Positions 10,433-19,742 of a stretch of DNA of 62,411 bases are shown one piece after another (position 1 is the first letter of the stretch; every line of letters starts with the position of its first letter). The DNA lies in NCBI GenBank assembly GCA_015234045.1, contig JADFWU010000017.1, positions 1 to 62,411 of the forward strand. The letters are read 5' to 3'. Under the pieces are notes generated by a model that saw nothing but the letters and a program-made list of their open reading frames with translations, did not search any database and was not told the DNA's origin. This stretch comes from Magnetococcales bacterium. GTDB taxonomy: Bacteria > Pseudomonadota > Magnetococcia > Magnetococcales > JADFWU01. Made by a program: the position numbers and the translations under genes.

Positions 10433-11203
10433 ATGATGGGTGCCATAGTAGGTGATATTATTGGTTCGGTTTACGAGTGGGATTCTCTAAAATCCAAGAA
10501 GTTTGCCCTTTTTCAGCCCCAAAGTCGTTTTACGGATGACACTGTGCTTTCTGTTGCAGTGGCAGATACCCTTTTGACTCACGGAGATTACGCTCAAAAA
10601 TTGAGGTGCTGGAGTCGGCATTATGCGGATGCTGGTTTTGGAAACCGCTTTAAGGCGTGGTTTGCTTCTGACGATGCTGATGCTTATCAGAGCTTTGGTA
10701 ATGGTTCTGCAATGCGTGTTGCACCGGTGGCATGGGCTTTTGATGATCTCGAAGCGGTGTTGAATGAGGCGCAACGTAGTGCAGAAGTGACGCATAACCA
10801 TCCAGAAGGTGTTAAAGGCGCGCAGGCTGTGGCAGGCGCTGTTTATCTGGCCCGGAAAGGAGGTACACAGAGCACTATTAGACGCTTTATCAGTGAACGT
10901 TTCGGTTATGATTTGGATCGTTCATTGGATGTAATACGACCGGATTACGCATTTGATGTAACCTGTCAGGGATCGGTGCCTGAGGCGATTATTGCCTTTT
11001 TGGAATCAACTGATTTCGAAGATTGTATCCGAAATGCCATCTCCCTGGGGGGGGATAGCGATACACAAGCAGCCATTGCCGGGGCTATTGGTGAAGCCTT
11101 TTATGGTGGGATACCGGAGCCTGTCTTACAGCAGGCATTGACATGTCTGGATAAAAAAATGATCTCTGTCATTGAACGTTTTGTCCAGAAATATTGTCAA
11201 TAG
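10433..11203 (+). CDS. ADP-ribosylglycohydrolase family protein (DraG/ARH-like)
   Basis: A 256-residue protein of the ADP-ribosylglycohydrolase fold, a binuclear-metal enzyme that removes ADP-ribose from proteins or other molecules. Visible motifs are the N-terminal GAIVGDIIGS, the metal-ligand TDDT motif near residue 35, GNGSAMR, a THNHPEG..GAQAVAG stretch and the C-terminal SLGGDSDTQAAIAGAIG signature whose DSDT supplies further metal ligands. All expected ligands are present, so the enzyme should be active; its substrate cannot be read from sequence. Two consecutive ATGs occur (10433, 10436); AAAAGG at 10425-10430 is better spaced for the second. The gene follows an AT-rich defence gene but is separated from it by a strong terminator, so a functional link is only a possibility. 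Confidence 0.88.
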   Translation: MMGAIVGDIIGSVYEWDSLKSKKFALFQPQSRFTDDTVLSVAVADTLLTHGDYAQKLRCWSRHYADAGFGNRFKAWFASDDADAYQSFGNGSAMRVAPVAWAFDDLEAVLNEAQRSAEVTHNHPEGVKGAQAVAGAVYLARKGGTQSTIRRFISERFGYDLDRSLDVIRPDYAFDVTCQGSVPEAIIAFLESTDFEDCIRNAISLGGDSDTQAAIAGAIGEAFYGGIPEPVLQQALTCLDKKMISVIERFVQKYCQ

Positions 11204-11217
11204 TGCAGGTATGGCAG

Positions 11218-11279
11218 TTTGGCACTATTATCTTGAACTGCATGGCCCTATGTTGGTTTGGCCCTATTATTGTTCAAGA
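11218..11279. promoter_or_regulatory. Direct and inverted repeats upstream of ihfA (possible operator)
   Basis: The 14-nt sequence TTTGGCnCTATTAT occurs at 11218 and again at 11257. The outer arms also form a perfect 8-bp inverted repeat, TCTTGAAC at 11231-11238 and GTTCAAGA at 11272-11279. The array lies directly upstream of the ihfA start. Its role as an operator or promoter element is inference. Confidence 0.4.
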
Positions 11280-11316
11280 ATCATACAGACACACATTAAT
11301 TGAGCGGAAAGAACTT

Positions 11317-11604
11317 ATGACAATAACAAGAATGGACCTGGTTGATGCGGTGTATCAGAAGTCAGGCTTTTCTCGTAAAGAGTCGGCAGATCTTGTTGAA
11401 ACCGTATTTGAAATCGTCAAAGAAAATCTGTCAGAAGGTGACCCCATGAAACTGACAGGATTTGGAAATTTCACTGTGCGGTCAAAGAACCCCCGTCCTG
11501 GCCGGAACCCTAAAACCGGCGAAGAGATTGAAATTACTGCTCGAAAGGTAGTGACATTCAAACCCAGTCAAATTTTGCGTAATAAAGTAGACTCTGGAAA
11601 GTAG
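11317..11604 (+). CDS. ihfA: Integration host factor subunit alpha
   Basis: A 95-residue HU/IHF-family DNA-bending protein. It carries the full signature, including KLTGFGNF in the beta core and the PRPGRNPKTGE beta-arm with the DNA-intercalating proline, followed by ITARKVVTFKPSQ. The arm sequence and length favour IHF-alpha over HU or IHF-beta. The reading frame is open further upstream, but the ATG at 11317 has GGAAAG about 5 nt before it and gives the normal family length. IHF acts as an alpha/beta heterodimer in nucleoid structure, replication and sigma-54 transcription; the latter is relevant because an NtrC-type regulator lies in this window. The usual neighbours pheT and merR-like genes are absent. 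Confidence 0.93.
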   Translation: MTITRMDLVDAVYQKSGFSRKESADLVETVFEIVKENLSEGDPMKLTGFGNFTVRSKNPRPGRNPKTGEEIEITARKVVTFKPSQILRNKVDSGK

Positions 11605-11651
11605 TGTTATTGAGTGATTTGTGAGCATGCAATAAGAGAATTTGTAGTAAC

Positions 11652-11683
11652 AAAAAAACCTGTCCTCAGTGACAGGTTTTTTT
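11652..11683. terminator. Bidirectional rho-independent terminator between ihfA and the DUF3683 oxidoreductase
   Basis: Perfect 13-bp stem, AAAAAAACCTGTC/GACAGGTTTTTTT, with a 6-nt loop. The A and T tracts are part of the stem, so it can terminate transcripts from both convergent genes. Confidence 0.92.
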
Positions 11684-11715
11684 GTTTTCTATCCGGTGGA
11701 TGGTGTCAATATGCC

Positions 11716-14700
11716 CTACAGCAGTACATGATCAATGGCACCATTCCTGGCCTGGTTAACAAACTGTTTCTGCCAGTTGGCACCCAACAGTGCTTTAGCC
11801 ATCTCAACAGCCAGAAACTCTGCTTTAATACCCGAAGAGTAACGATAACGGGACAAACCTTGTACACAAGAGGGGCAGGTGGTCAACATTCTGGTTTTCC
11901 GTTTGCGAAAAGCCTTTGAGGACTGATCGGCATCAGGATTTAAAGAGCGTTTGCCCAGGGCGATCTCTTCTTCTTTTCGATAGCGGGCTTGAGTGGCAAT
12001 ATCGGGCCTGTTAACCGCAAAGGTGCCCGCTTCAGAACAACAACGATCCGACAGAAGAACGTGACCCTGTTCCAGATTGAGTAGTTTCTCTGCCACTTCG
12101 GTGGGGTTGTGCTGTTTTGTAGGGGTGTGACAGGGATCATGGAATAGATAACGCCGGTCCTTTTGCTCAGGCAGTGTTAAGCCTTTTTCCATGAGAAATT
12201 CATGAATATCCATGATGCGGCAACCTGGGAATATTGCCTCAAAATCATATTTAACCAACTGATTCATACAGGTTCCGCAAGAGACCAAAACTGTCTTAAT
12301 CTTGAGAAAATCCAACGCTTTGGCCATGCGATACAATAATACACGGTTTCCGGTTACGATTTTTTGTGCGGTATCCAAATCACCAGATGCTTTTTGAGGA
12401 AAACCGCAGCATAGATAACCAGGCGGAAGCACGGTGGGCACTTTGATATGGTGTAGAAGCGCCATAACCGCCAGTGAAATATCACTGTAGAGTCGCTCAC
12501 AACCGCAACCGGGAAAATAGAATGCAGCATCTACTGGACCCTGTTCACTGGTGTTTTTGGTGATTTCAGGATCACGCAACAGCGGAATGATCTGATTATC
12601 TTCAATATTCAGATAGCTCCGGGATGTGGTGCCGGGTAGGTGACGACTCAAGGGGCGCTTGAGGAGGTGGATGATTTCATCTTTTTTTGGGGGGCGGCCA
12701 CAGGTTTGTGGCGGCAATGATTTTTTACCCAAGATGCCGAGCGTTCTGGCAACATTGTGACCGGTTCGCTGTGCGGCATAACCGGGTTTGAGCAGCCAGT
12801 TACGCATCCCACGAATGGCGCGGGGGTCGGTTTTGTTGAGAAACGACATCGCCATTTTTCCGCCAGCGCTGGAAATGCGTTCATTACGCTTTTTCAGAAT
12901 CTCACGCATGCGGATGGTGACTTTGCCAAAGTCGATATCCACAGGGCAGGGCACCACGCACCGATGACAGACGGTACAGTGATCCGCAACATCGTTCATT
13001 TCGTCAAAGTGGTGATGAGAAATGCCGCGCTTAGTCTGCTCTTCGTAGAGAAACGCCTCAATCATCAAACCAAGGCCGAGAATTTTGTTACGTGGTGAGT
13101 AAAGTAGGGTGGCGCGTGGCACATGGGTGGTGCAGACCGGTTTGCACTTCCCGCAGCGCAGACAGTTACGCACCATGTCATTGAGATCACCCAAGGCGCT
13201 GTCACGCAGAATCAATGCCTCTTGCTGGACCAGACGTAACGAAGGAGTGTATGCCTGTTCCAGATTGGAATCGGGCATCAACTTGCCGGGGTTGAAAGCG
13301 TTGTTGGGATCGACCTTGCGTTTATATTCAGCAAACTTTGTTATCTTTTCCGCATCAAGGAAGCCGATCTTGGTGAGACCGATACCATGCTCACCGGAGA
13401 TCTCGCCGCCCAGTTCCAAAGCCAGTGCCATTACCTTTGTTACGATAATCTCTGCTTTGTGCAGCATATCGTAATCATTGGAATTGACAGGAATATTGGT
13501 GTGAATATTGCCGTCACCTGCATGCATGTGCAGGGCTATGAACAGACGACTTGGACGGATTTGCTGATGGATTTCAATCAGCTTGTTTTGGACGGCTTCC
13601 CAGCGTTTGCCGGAGAATAGATTATTTAGCTTGGGAATGACCGCTTCTCTAAAGGAGATGCGAAACGCCCGGCGTAATAACAGATCAAGGATGCGTTCAT
13701 CCGGTTCAAAGGCAACGCCAGCCAGGGCAGGGTGATCGCTGAAAGAACTGGCTGGATTATCCAATCCTTGCAAAATTGAGTGCCATTTATTGTGAAGATC
13801 ACTGACCCAGTTTACACCCTGTTCCACTTTTGCCGTGATGACACCGATCTCTTCTGATTCTCTGTTAGGCAGGATGGCTTGAACAGCGTCTGGTGTCAGG
13901 AAATTTTGAATTGCATTCAGAATATCCAATTTATTCTGAATGGAGTGCTCAATATTGAGTCGCTCGATACCGACATTGTACTCGGCCAACCGCTCCAACG
14001 GGATAACAACATCTTCGTTGACCTTGAAGGCGTTGGTATGGGCAGCAATGGCTGCGGTACGACTGCGGTCAGACCAAAAACGCCTTCTGCCAGCGGCATC
14101 AGTTGCGATGAACGCCTCACCATCTCTGGCTTGGGTGCTGTATTGGACATGGGCAGCGGCTTCTGCAACGGCTTCGGCATCATCACCGATAATATCGGCC
14201 AGTAGAACCATTTTGGGTGCGTTGCCGCGATTGGATTTGGTGCTGTACTTGATCGCTTTAATATAGCGATCATCCAGATGTTCCAGTCCAGCACAGCCTA
14301 CTTTGGGGTGTTGGTCCAGGTAGTCTTTGGTCTCGACAATGGCGGGAACCGCTTTGGAAAGGTCGTGACCGAAAAACTCCATACACACGGTGTAGGTATA
14401 TTTCGGTTTTGGATGGGTGACAAATATGGCACTGGTTACCAAGCCATCACACCCTTCTTTTTGCACACCGGGAAGGCCGCCGAGAAATTTATCGGTGACA
14501 TCTTTTCCCAATCCGGGTTTGCGGATGGCATGGGCGGGAATGGTCAGGATTTCTGGTTCACCTACCGGTGTTTTGCCATCTACTTCATAACGGGTAATGC
14601 TGAAAATCGCCTCTGGAATCGAATGAATTTTGCCCAGATTGTGATTCATCCGCTGGACTTCTATCACATGACCATCCGGCGACACCATGCGCCAGGAGAA

Positions 14701-15591
14701 CAGATTGTCCAGCGAAGTGCCCCACATCACCGCCTTTTTGCCACCGGCATTCATGGCTACATTGCCGCCGATGGTGGAGGCGTTTTGAGAGGTCGGGTCC
14801 ACGGCAAAGATCATCTCTGATTCAGCCGCTTTTTCAGATACTTTTCGGGTGACTGCTCCGGCACCAGCCCGGATGGTTGGGATGGGTTGGTCATGGCCGG
14901 GAATATTGATCTTTTCAACAGGATCAATCGTGTCCAGTTTTTCGGTATTGATCACAACGGTCTCATCGGAGAGCGGAATGCCGCCGCCGGTGTAGCCGGT
15001 TCCGCCACCACGCGGAATGATGGAGAGTCCCAGGTCGATACAGGCACGCACCAATGGCGCGACTTCATTCTCCGTATCAGGAAACAGCACGACCAATGGA
15101 TAATGAACACGCCAGTCAGTGGCATCAGTGGCATGAGAAACGCGAGATAGCGGATCAAAACCAATATTATCAACACGGGTCAAACTGGACAGGCGGGCCA
15201 GGAGGTCTTCTCTGACCCTTTTTTGACGGATAAAACCACTGGCGAAATTTTCTACCGCTTTATCCACAAAGGTCAACAGCTCTGTGACCAGTTCTTCGGC
15301 ACCTTGACCAATACGGGACCTGATCTGATCAACCCGCTCCTTAAGAGTATGAACCAACGCATGTTGGCGGGTGTCATCGTTGAAGAGATCATCCTGAATC
15401 ATTGGGTTGCGTGACACAATCCACATGTCGCCCAGGATTTCAAACAGCATATGCGCTGAACGGCCCGATTTCCGATGCGCGCGCAGCTCTTGCAGAATGG
15501 CCCAAGCCCTTTTTCCCAGAAAACGGATGACTACTTCCCGGTCTGAAAAGGATGTGTAGTTATAGGGAATTTCCCGAATGCGTTTGGACAC
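11716..15591 (-). CDS. DUF3683 / GlcD-type FAD oxidase / GlcF-type Fe-S fusion oxidoreductase
   Basis: A 1,291-residue fusion. Residues about 1-130 match the DUF3683 N-terminal domain. An FAD-binding type 4 (PCMH) domain follows (about 145-370, with PRGGGTGYTGGG), then the FAD-oxidase C-terminal domain with HAGDGNIHTN and GEHGIG. Next is a 2x[4Fe-4S] ferredoxin-like domain (CLRCGKCKPVC and CTVCHRCVVPCP), then two CCG cysteine-rich domains of the GlcF/HdrB type (FPGCGC...CCGFP and HDPCH...CCSEAG). The protein joins in one chain what glycolate or D-lactate dehydrogenases carry on separate subunits, so it is probably a membrane-associated 2-hydroxyacid dehydrogenase feeding the quinone pool; the substrate is not determined. 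Start is GTG with an AGAAGAGA-like ribosome site. It appears monocistronic. Confidence 0.88.
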   Translation of the reverse strand: MSKRIREIPYNYTSFSDREVVIRFLGKRAWAILQELRAHRKSGRSAHMLFEILGDMWIVSRNPMIQDDLFNDDTRQHALVHTLKERVDQIRSRIGQGAEELVTELLTFVDKAVENFASGFIRQKRVREDLLARLSSLTRVDNIGFDPLSRVSHATDATDWRVHYPLVVLFPDTENEVAPLVRACIDLGLSIIPRGGGTGYTGGGIPLSDETVVINTEKLDTIDPVEKINIPGHDQPIPTIRAGAGAVTRKVSEKAAESEMIFAVDPTSQNASTIGGNVAMNAGGKKAVMWGTSLDNLFSWRMVSPDGHVIEVQRMNHNLGKIHSIPEAIFSITRYEVDGKTPVGEPEILTIPAHAIRKPGLGKDVTDKFLGGLPGVQKEGCDGLVTSAIFVTHPKPKYTYTVCMEFFGHDLSKAVPAIVETKDYLDQHPKVGCAGLEHLDDRYIKAIKYSTKSNRGNAPKMVLLADIIGDDAEAVAEAAAHVQYSTQARDGEAFIATDAAGRRRFWSDRSRTAAIAAHTNAFKVNEDVVIPLERLAEYNVGIERLNIEHSIQNKLDILNAIQNFLTPDAVQAILPNRESEEIGVITAKVEQGVNWVSDLHNKWHSILQGLDNPASSFSDHPALAGVAFEPDERILDLLLRRAFRISFREAVIPKLNNLFSGKRWEAVQNKLIEIHQQIRPSRLFIALHMHAGDGNIHTNIPVNSNDYDMLHKAEIIVTKVMALALELGGEISGEHGIGLTKIGFLDAEKITKFAEYKRKVDPNNAFNPGKLMPDSNLEQAYTPSLRLVQQEALILRDSALGDLNDMVRNCLRCGKCKPVCTTHVPRATLLYSPRNKILGLGLMIEAFLYEEQTKRGISHHHFDEMNDVADHCTVCHRCVVPCPVDIDFGKVTIRMREILKKRNERISSAGGKMAMSFLNKTDPRAIRGMRNWLLKPGYAAQRTGHNVARTLGILGKKSLPPQTCGRPPKKDEIIHLLKRPLSRHLPGTTSRSYLNIEDNQIIPLLRDPEITKNTSEQGPVDAAFYFPGCGCERLYSDISLAVMALLHHIKVPTVLPPGYLCCGFPQKASGDLDTAQKIVTGNRVLLYRMAKALDFLKIKTVLVSCGTCMNQLVKYDFEAIFPGCRIMDIHEFLMEKGLTLPEQKDRRYLFHDPCHTPTKQHNPTEVAEKLLNLEQGHVLLSDRCCSEAGTFAVNRPDIATQARYRKEEEIALGKRSLNPDADQSSKAFRKRKTRMLTTCPSCVQGLSRYRYSSGIKAEFLAVEMAKALLGANWQKQFVNQARNGAIDHVLL

Positions 15592-15706
15592 GAATGATTC
15601 TCTTCTAGGAGGAACAGTGACGGGTTTCTGTCATGGTACTAAATTATTGCCCAGCGCAGATAGGCCCGTAAGATGATATGAGGATATGGAGGTTTGACCT
15701 TATTGA

Positions 15707-16975
15707 TCAAGGGTTGATACGTTCCAGTTTACTCTCAATCCGCTTCAAACGCCGCTGAAATCGTTCATTTGATGGCTGTTGAGCAAGCATGAGCGTTGTA
15801 TATTGCCGGGCTTGTTGAAGATCATGAGACTGATGTTCATGATATTTTGCCAAACGTTCCATAGCCTCCAAATGGTTGCTTTGCGCTAGATGTTGCCAGA
15901 TTCTTATAGCCTGTTGCCACTGTTGTTGACGACGAAAATGTGCGGCCAGTTCCATCAATCCATTGGCATCCAGATGGCTTTGGCAGTTTTTTAGCAATCG
16001 AATAGCTAAATCTGTTTTGCCATGACGGCAATAGGCCCGTGCAATGGATACTGGATCACCAGTCTGGCTATTTGGCACTGGTGCGCTAGAAATCTTAAAA
16101 ACCTCAACCAAAGCGGAGAGCAAGGCCGCCAAGGTTAATAAATCATCCCGATTATGTGAGAATACGCGAGGTAGTTGCCGACTTTGGCCAAAGCGTAGCC
16201 ACCATTGCCACACCTCAGGCACTTGAGCGCCGGGCAGGTCGTCAGTACGGAAAAAGCCTAAGAGCCGATTCTCAGCCGTTTGAAGACGGCAATTGTCCCA
16301 CCGGTTGGCAAAGGCTACGCGGGTTGGATAGAGCAGATCAAGATGGGCAAGCGTTTCGGCAATCGGGTGAAGACCGTTTAGGCGCAGGCGGGTCTGAAGG
16401 AGCGGAAGATCAAAGCGTTTTCCGTTGTAACTCACCAGAACAGTGTCCGGTTCAATCAATGCCAGAATTTTTTCAAGATACGCCGTTTCCGCACTGGGAC
16501 GGGTCATCATCAATTGAATCAGTTCAAACCGTCCTTGACGAAAGCGACCCGCACCAAATAGAAAAGCGTGTGTACCGACACCACCGGCCAGACCGGATGT
16601 TTCAGTATCCACAAAGAGATAGTTTTCACGCTCCAGTGTTTGGCCTTGGCTGATTGGTTCAGGTATTGACGTTGTTTGAATCGGTTGAAGGGTCTGCTTG
16701 CCGTGGAGATAGGGAACAGGCCAGCTGTGGATACTTTGAATCACGCCATCATCAATGACAGTACCGTTGAGGATGTGAGCCAGTTCATGGTCTGTCAGGT
16801 TTCGTTTCTGTTGCTGTGGCACGTTTGACTGTGGTCTCAAGCGTTGAATGCGTTCGCTGATTGAGGTGGCTTGAGAAGGTTTTTCCAAAACGTTTTTTGT
16901 GGTGGGCGTGCTCTGTGTACCAGACTGATTACGTAGGGCGTTCAAGCGAGATTTGAGATCAACGAGTGATTTCAT
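15707..16975 (-). CDS. mrfB: MrfB/YprB-like DEDDh exonuclease with C-terminal TPR-like repeats
   Basis: A 422-residue protein with an RNase H-like exonuclease domain (about 115-295) and helical TPR-like repeats after about 310. The DEDDh catalytic set is intact: D123 and E125 in DTETSG, D189 in NGKRFDLP, H274 and D278 in SHNRDD. Domain order and length match Bacillus subtilis MrfB (YprB), the exonuclease partner of the MrfA helicase in UvrA-independent excision of mitomycin C damage. A matching MrfA-like helicase lies 2.8 kb upstream in the same transcription unit. The ATG overlaps the stop of the sensor kinase gene (ATGA), so translation is probably coupled. Family assignment is firm; the repair role is inferred from the B. 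subtilis pair. Confidence 0.82.
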   Translation of the reverse strand: MKSLVDLKSRLNALRNQSGTQSTPTTKNVLEKPSQATSISERIQRLRPQSNVPQQQKRNLTDHELAHILNGTVIDDGVIQSIHSWPVPYLHGKQTLQPIQTTSIPEPISQGQTLERENYLFVDTETSGLAGGVGTHAFLFGAGRFRQGRFELIQLMMTRPSAETAYLEKILALIEPDTVLVSYNGKRFDLPLLQTRLRLNGLHPIAETLAHLDLLYPTRVAFANRWDNCRLQTAENRLLGFFRTDDLPGAQVPEVWQWWLRFGQSRQLPRVFSHNRDDLLTLAALLSALVEVFKISSAPVPNSQTGDPVSIARAYCRHGKTDLAIRLLKNCQSHLDANGLMELAAHFRRQQQWQQAIRIWQHLAQSNHLEAMERLAKYHEHQSHDLQQARQYTTLMLAQQPSNERFQRRLKRIESKLERINP

Positions 16976-19683
16976 GGCTGGGCAATCTGATCAATTAACT
17001 CAAGCAAGCGACTTTTTTTGATGGGTTTGGACAGATAATAACTGCATCCCGCTTCAAATGCTTCTTCTGAGGCTTCTTTCATGGCATGGGCGGTGAGTGC
17101 CACAATGGGAACAGGTATTCGGTTGCTCTCTATTTCCCAATTACGGATTGTTTTGGTTGCTGTCAAGCCATCCATCACTGGCATTTGCAGATCCATCAAT
17201 ACCAGATCTGGTAGCTGTTCTTTATAACGATCAACAGCTTGTTGACCATCTTCAGCGATAATCAGGCTGTGTTGGGTTTTCTTCATATAAGCCTGGACGA
17301 GGAATCGATTATCTTCGGCATCATCCACCAACAGAATATTGAGTCTTTTCAGATCGATTTGACTGGAAGGTGAAATTATTTGCAAGCCTGATTGAGGCTG
17401 ACTATTGGACGTTTCATGTTGCACTGTGCTGTTCGGGGTTGTGGCGGGCAGGATAGCGGTAAAATAGAATAGGCTGCCCTGACCGGGTTGACTCTCTACC
17501 CCCATGGTGCCACCCATCAGATTTACCAGACTCTGACAGATGGTCAATCCCAGTCCAGTACCGCCATACTCACGGGTGGTGGAATGATCGGCTTGAGTGA
17601 AAGGACGAAAAATCGTTTGCTGTTTTTCCGGGGCAATGCCGATACCACTATCCCGCACCGAGAAGCGGATAAGATCTGCCTTGTCTGGCTCAACAGCCAA
17701 ATGGATCGTGCCTGATGGTGTGAACTTTATGGCGTTGTTCATCAGGTTGAGTACTATCTGTCTCAAGCGATTGGCATCACCGGAAACATGATTGGGTAAA
17801 TCGGGATGGCAGAAAGTGGTCAGTGATAGATTTTTCTCTTTGATGGGAAATACGAATAAGTTTGTTATCTCTTCAATGGTATCAGTCAAATTAAAAGGAA
17901 CATGTTCAAAGTCCAGTTGATTGGCTTCAATTTTCGAAAGATCAAGAATATCGTTGATCAGGGATTGAAGTGATTCACTGGCACTTTTGAGAATAGTGAC
18001 ATATTTGGACTGTTCAACGGTGAGTTGTGTTTCAAGTAGGAGATCACCCATGCCGAGAATGGAGTTGATTGGTGTTCGGATTTCATGGCTCATAGTGGCC
18101 AAAAAGGCACTTTTTGCTTTGTTGGCCGCTTCGGCTTGCAGTTTTTCCTGAGCCAGACGTTCTGACCTTTTCCGGCTGCTTAGATCTTCAACAGTAGACC
18201 AGATGAAACGCTCGCCATCCTGCTCAATAATCAGACCAGACAGCAGAACCGGAACATGGTGACCATCCTTATGAATATATACTTTTTCGTAGGGTCCGTA
18301 CCGACCATTTCGTTCCAGTTGAAGCAGTTGTTCAGACTCCTGGTCAGCGTAACTTATTGGTGTCAGTTCCCAGTAGGTCAACTGCTTTACCGAGTCGGTA
18401 TCGTAGCCAATAATCGCTGCATAGGCTGGATTAACATCCACCAGTTGGCCATCCATGCGGCAGAGTGCCAGCCCGATAACCGAATGTTCGAACAGCATGC
18501 GATTATAGGATTCACTGTGGCGCAGGGCTTTTTCAACAGCTTCGCGCTCAGTGATTTCCATGGTAAGTTTTTGGTTGATGGTTTGAAGTTCAGTTGTGCG
18601 TTCAATCACCCGTTTTTCCAACGTTTCATTGAACGCTTGTAAGCGCGTTTCATTCTGTTTACGTTCGGTAATATCCCGAAGGAACAGGGTGGTGATGGTG
18701 TCATTTTCAGTCGAAATTCGAGAAGCGGTAACTTCTAAATATCGCGGTGAGCCATCGGCGTGACTGGTTATAAACTCATGGCGGTTCTCTGCTTGGACCC
18801 GATCAGACTGGAGCGTGTCCAACAACGATTGCCAGCGTTTTCCCTCTTCCGAAGAGCGTACCAACGGTGTTTTGATCAGTTGCAGATGGGTGATTGATTT
18901 TGCTGTGATACCAAAGGTGTGTTCAATGGTTGGATTGGCATCAATGATATAGCCGCGACTATCGAGAATAAGGATAGTGTCCAGCGCAGTATCCATCATT
19001 GCCCGGAGACGGGATTCACTGGTGTGAATCTGTTTTTCAATGATCTCTCGGCGTTTCAGGCTAATGCTTTCCCGGCGTAGGGCCATGGCAATGATGAAAA
19101 CCAAAGCCGAGGCGATAATCAACAATGCCAGAGAGGCCATCCATATCAGATTTTCCAGTTGCTCTTTTTGTCGTGTTATATCCCAATAAATTTCAAAAGC
19201 ACCGAGAAATTGTTTGTCACTCATGATCGGGATGTAGGTCTCAATAACATCTTGACCTGTGATAACGCCTTCCATGGTTTTATGTGATTTTGAAACGCTC
19301 TTCGAATAGATTCTTCCTTTGGCAACCTGATCATGGAAGTAGGCATTTGTATTGAGAACACCGATCTCATTGACATCAGAAGAGTAAACAATCTCACCTT
19401 CCGGTGTGAATACACGAATCTTATACAGAAAAAAATCAGTACGAATCAGCTGAATTTCATCATAAAGTTTTGGAGTGAGTGTGATTGGGCAGTCAGTGCA
19501 GTGCGTTTCATCATGGAGGTAAGAGGCAAGATGGTTGCCCAGCAGGTGAGCTTGATTCTGTTTATCTTGTTCAAGAAAGGCCATGAAGGCCGGATGGATA
19601 AAGAAAAATGAGGTCAACGGGAATGTGATGGTAACCAAAATGGCACCGATAAACGTGTTCCTCAGCAATTTATTTTGGAACAT
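16972..19683 (-). CDS. Hybrid sensor histidine kinase (sensor-PAS-PAS-HisKA-HATPase-REC)
   Basis: A 903-residue membrane kinase. TM1 is at about 12-34, a periplasmic sensory domain at 35-175, TM2 at about 176-200. Two PAS domains follow (about 222-345 and 387-500) linked by coiled coil, then HisKA (H533 in MSHEIRTP), a HATPase (GTGLGL) and a C-terminal receiver with phosphoacceptor D831 in LMDLQMP. No HPt or output domain is attached. The periplasmic part has an HCTDC motif (C62, C65), a possible metal or disulfide site. The gene sits between mrfA-like and mrfB-like genes: 59 nt after the helicase and overlapping the nuclease start by 4 nt. Its receiver is very similar to that of the hybrid kinase at 56101-58596, implying paralogy. 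The signal is unknown. Confidence 0.9.
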   Translation of the reverse strand: MFQNKLLRNTFIGAILVTITFPLTSFFFIHPAFMAFLEQDKQNQAHLLGNHLASYLHDETHCTDCPITLTPKLYDEIQLIRTDFFLYKIRVFTPEGEIVYSSDVNEIGVLNTNAYFHDQVAKGRIYSKSVSKSHKTMEGVITGQDVIETYIPIMSDKQFLGAFEIYWDITRQKEQLENLIWMASLALLIIASALVFIIAMALRRESISLKRREIIEKQIHTSESRLRAMMDTALDTILILDSRGYIIDANPTIEHTFGITAKSITHLQLIKTPLVRSSEEGKRWQSLLDTLQSDRVQAENRHEFITSHADGSPRYLEVTASRISTENDTITTLFLRDITERKQNETRLQAFNETLEKRVIERTTELQTINQKLTMEITEREAVEKALRHSESYNRMLFEHSVIGLALCRMDGQLVDVNPAYAAIIGYDTDSVKQLTYWELTPISYADQESEQLLQLERNGRYGPYEKVYIHKDGHHVPVLLSGLIIEQDGERFIWSTVEDLSSRKRSERLAQEKLQAEAANKAKSAFLATMSHEIRTPINSILGMGDLLLETQLTVEQSKYVTILKSASESLQSLINDILDLSKIEANQLDFEHVPFNLTDTIEEITNLFVFPIKEKNLSLTTFCHPDLPNHVSGDANRLRQIVLNLMNNAIKFTPSGTIHLAVEPDKADLIRFSVRDSGIGIAPEKQQTIFRPFTQADHSTTREYGGTGLGLTICQSLVNLMGGTMGVESQPGQGSLFYFTAILPATTPNSTVQHETSNSQPQSGLQIISPSSQIDLKRLNILLVDDAEDNRFLVQAYMKKTQHSLIIAEDGQQAVDRYKEQLPDLVLMDLQMPVMDGLTATKTIRNWEIESNRIPVPIVALTAHAMKEASEEAFEAGCSYYLSKPIKKSRLLELIDQIAQP

Positions 19684-19742
19684 GATACACGCTTCCCCTT
19701 TTTTGCAAACCCAGCTGTCATTGTGAAGGGAATTTGTGTTGA

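Noticed and set aside
14278-14820. 180-aa plus-strand ORF inside the DUF3683 oxidoreductase gene
   Set aside because: Fully antisense to a strongly supported gene with intact motifs; no family and no promoter context.
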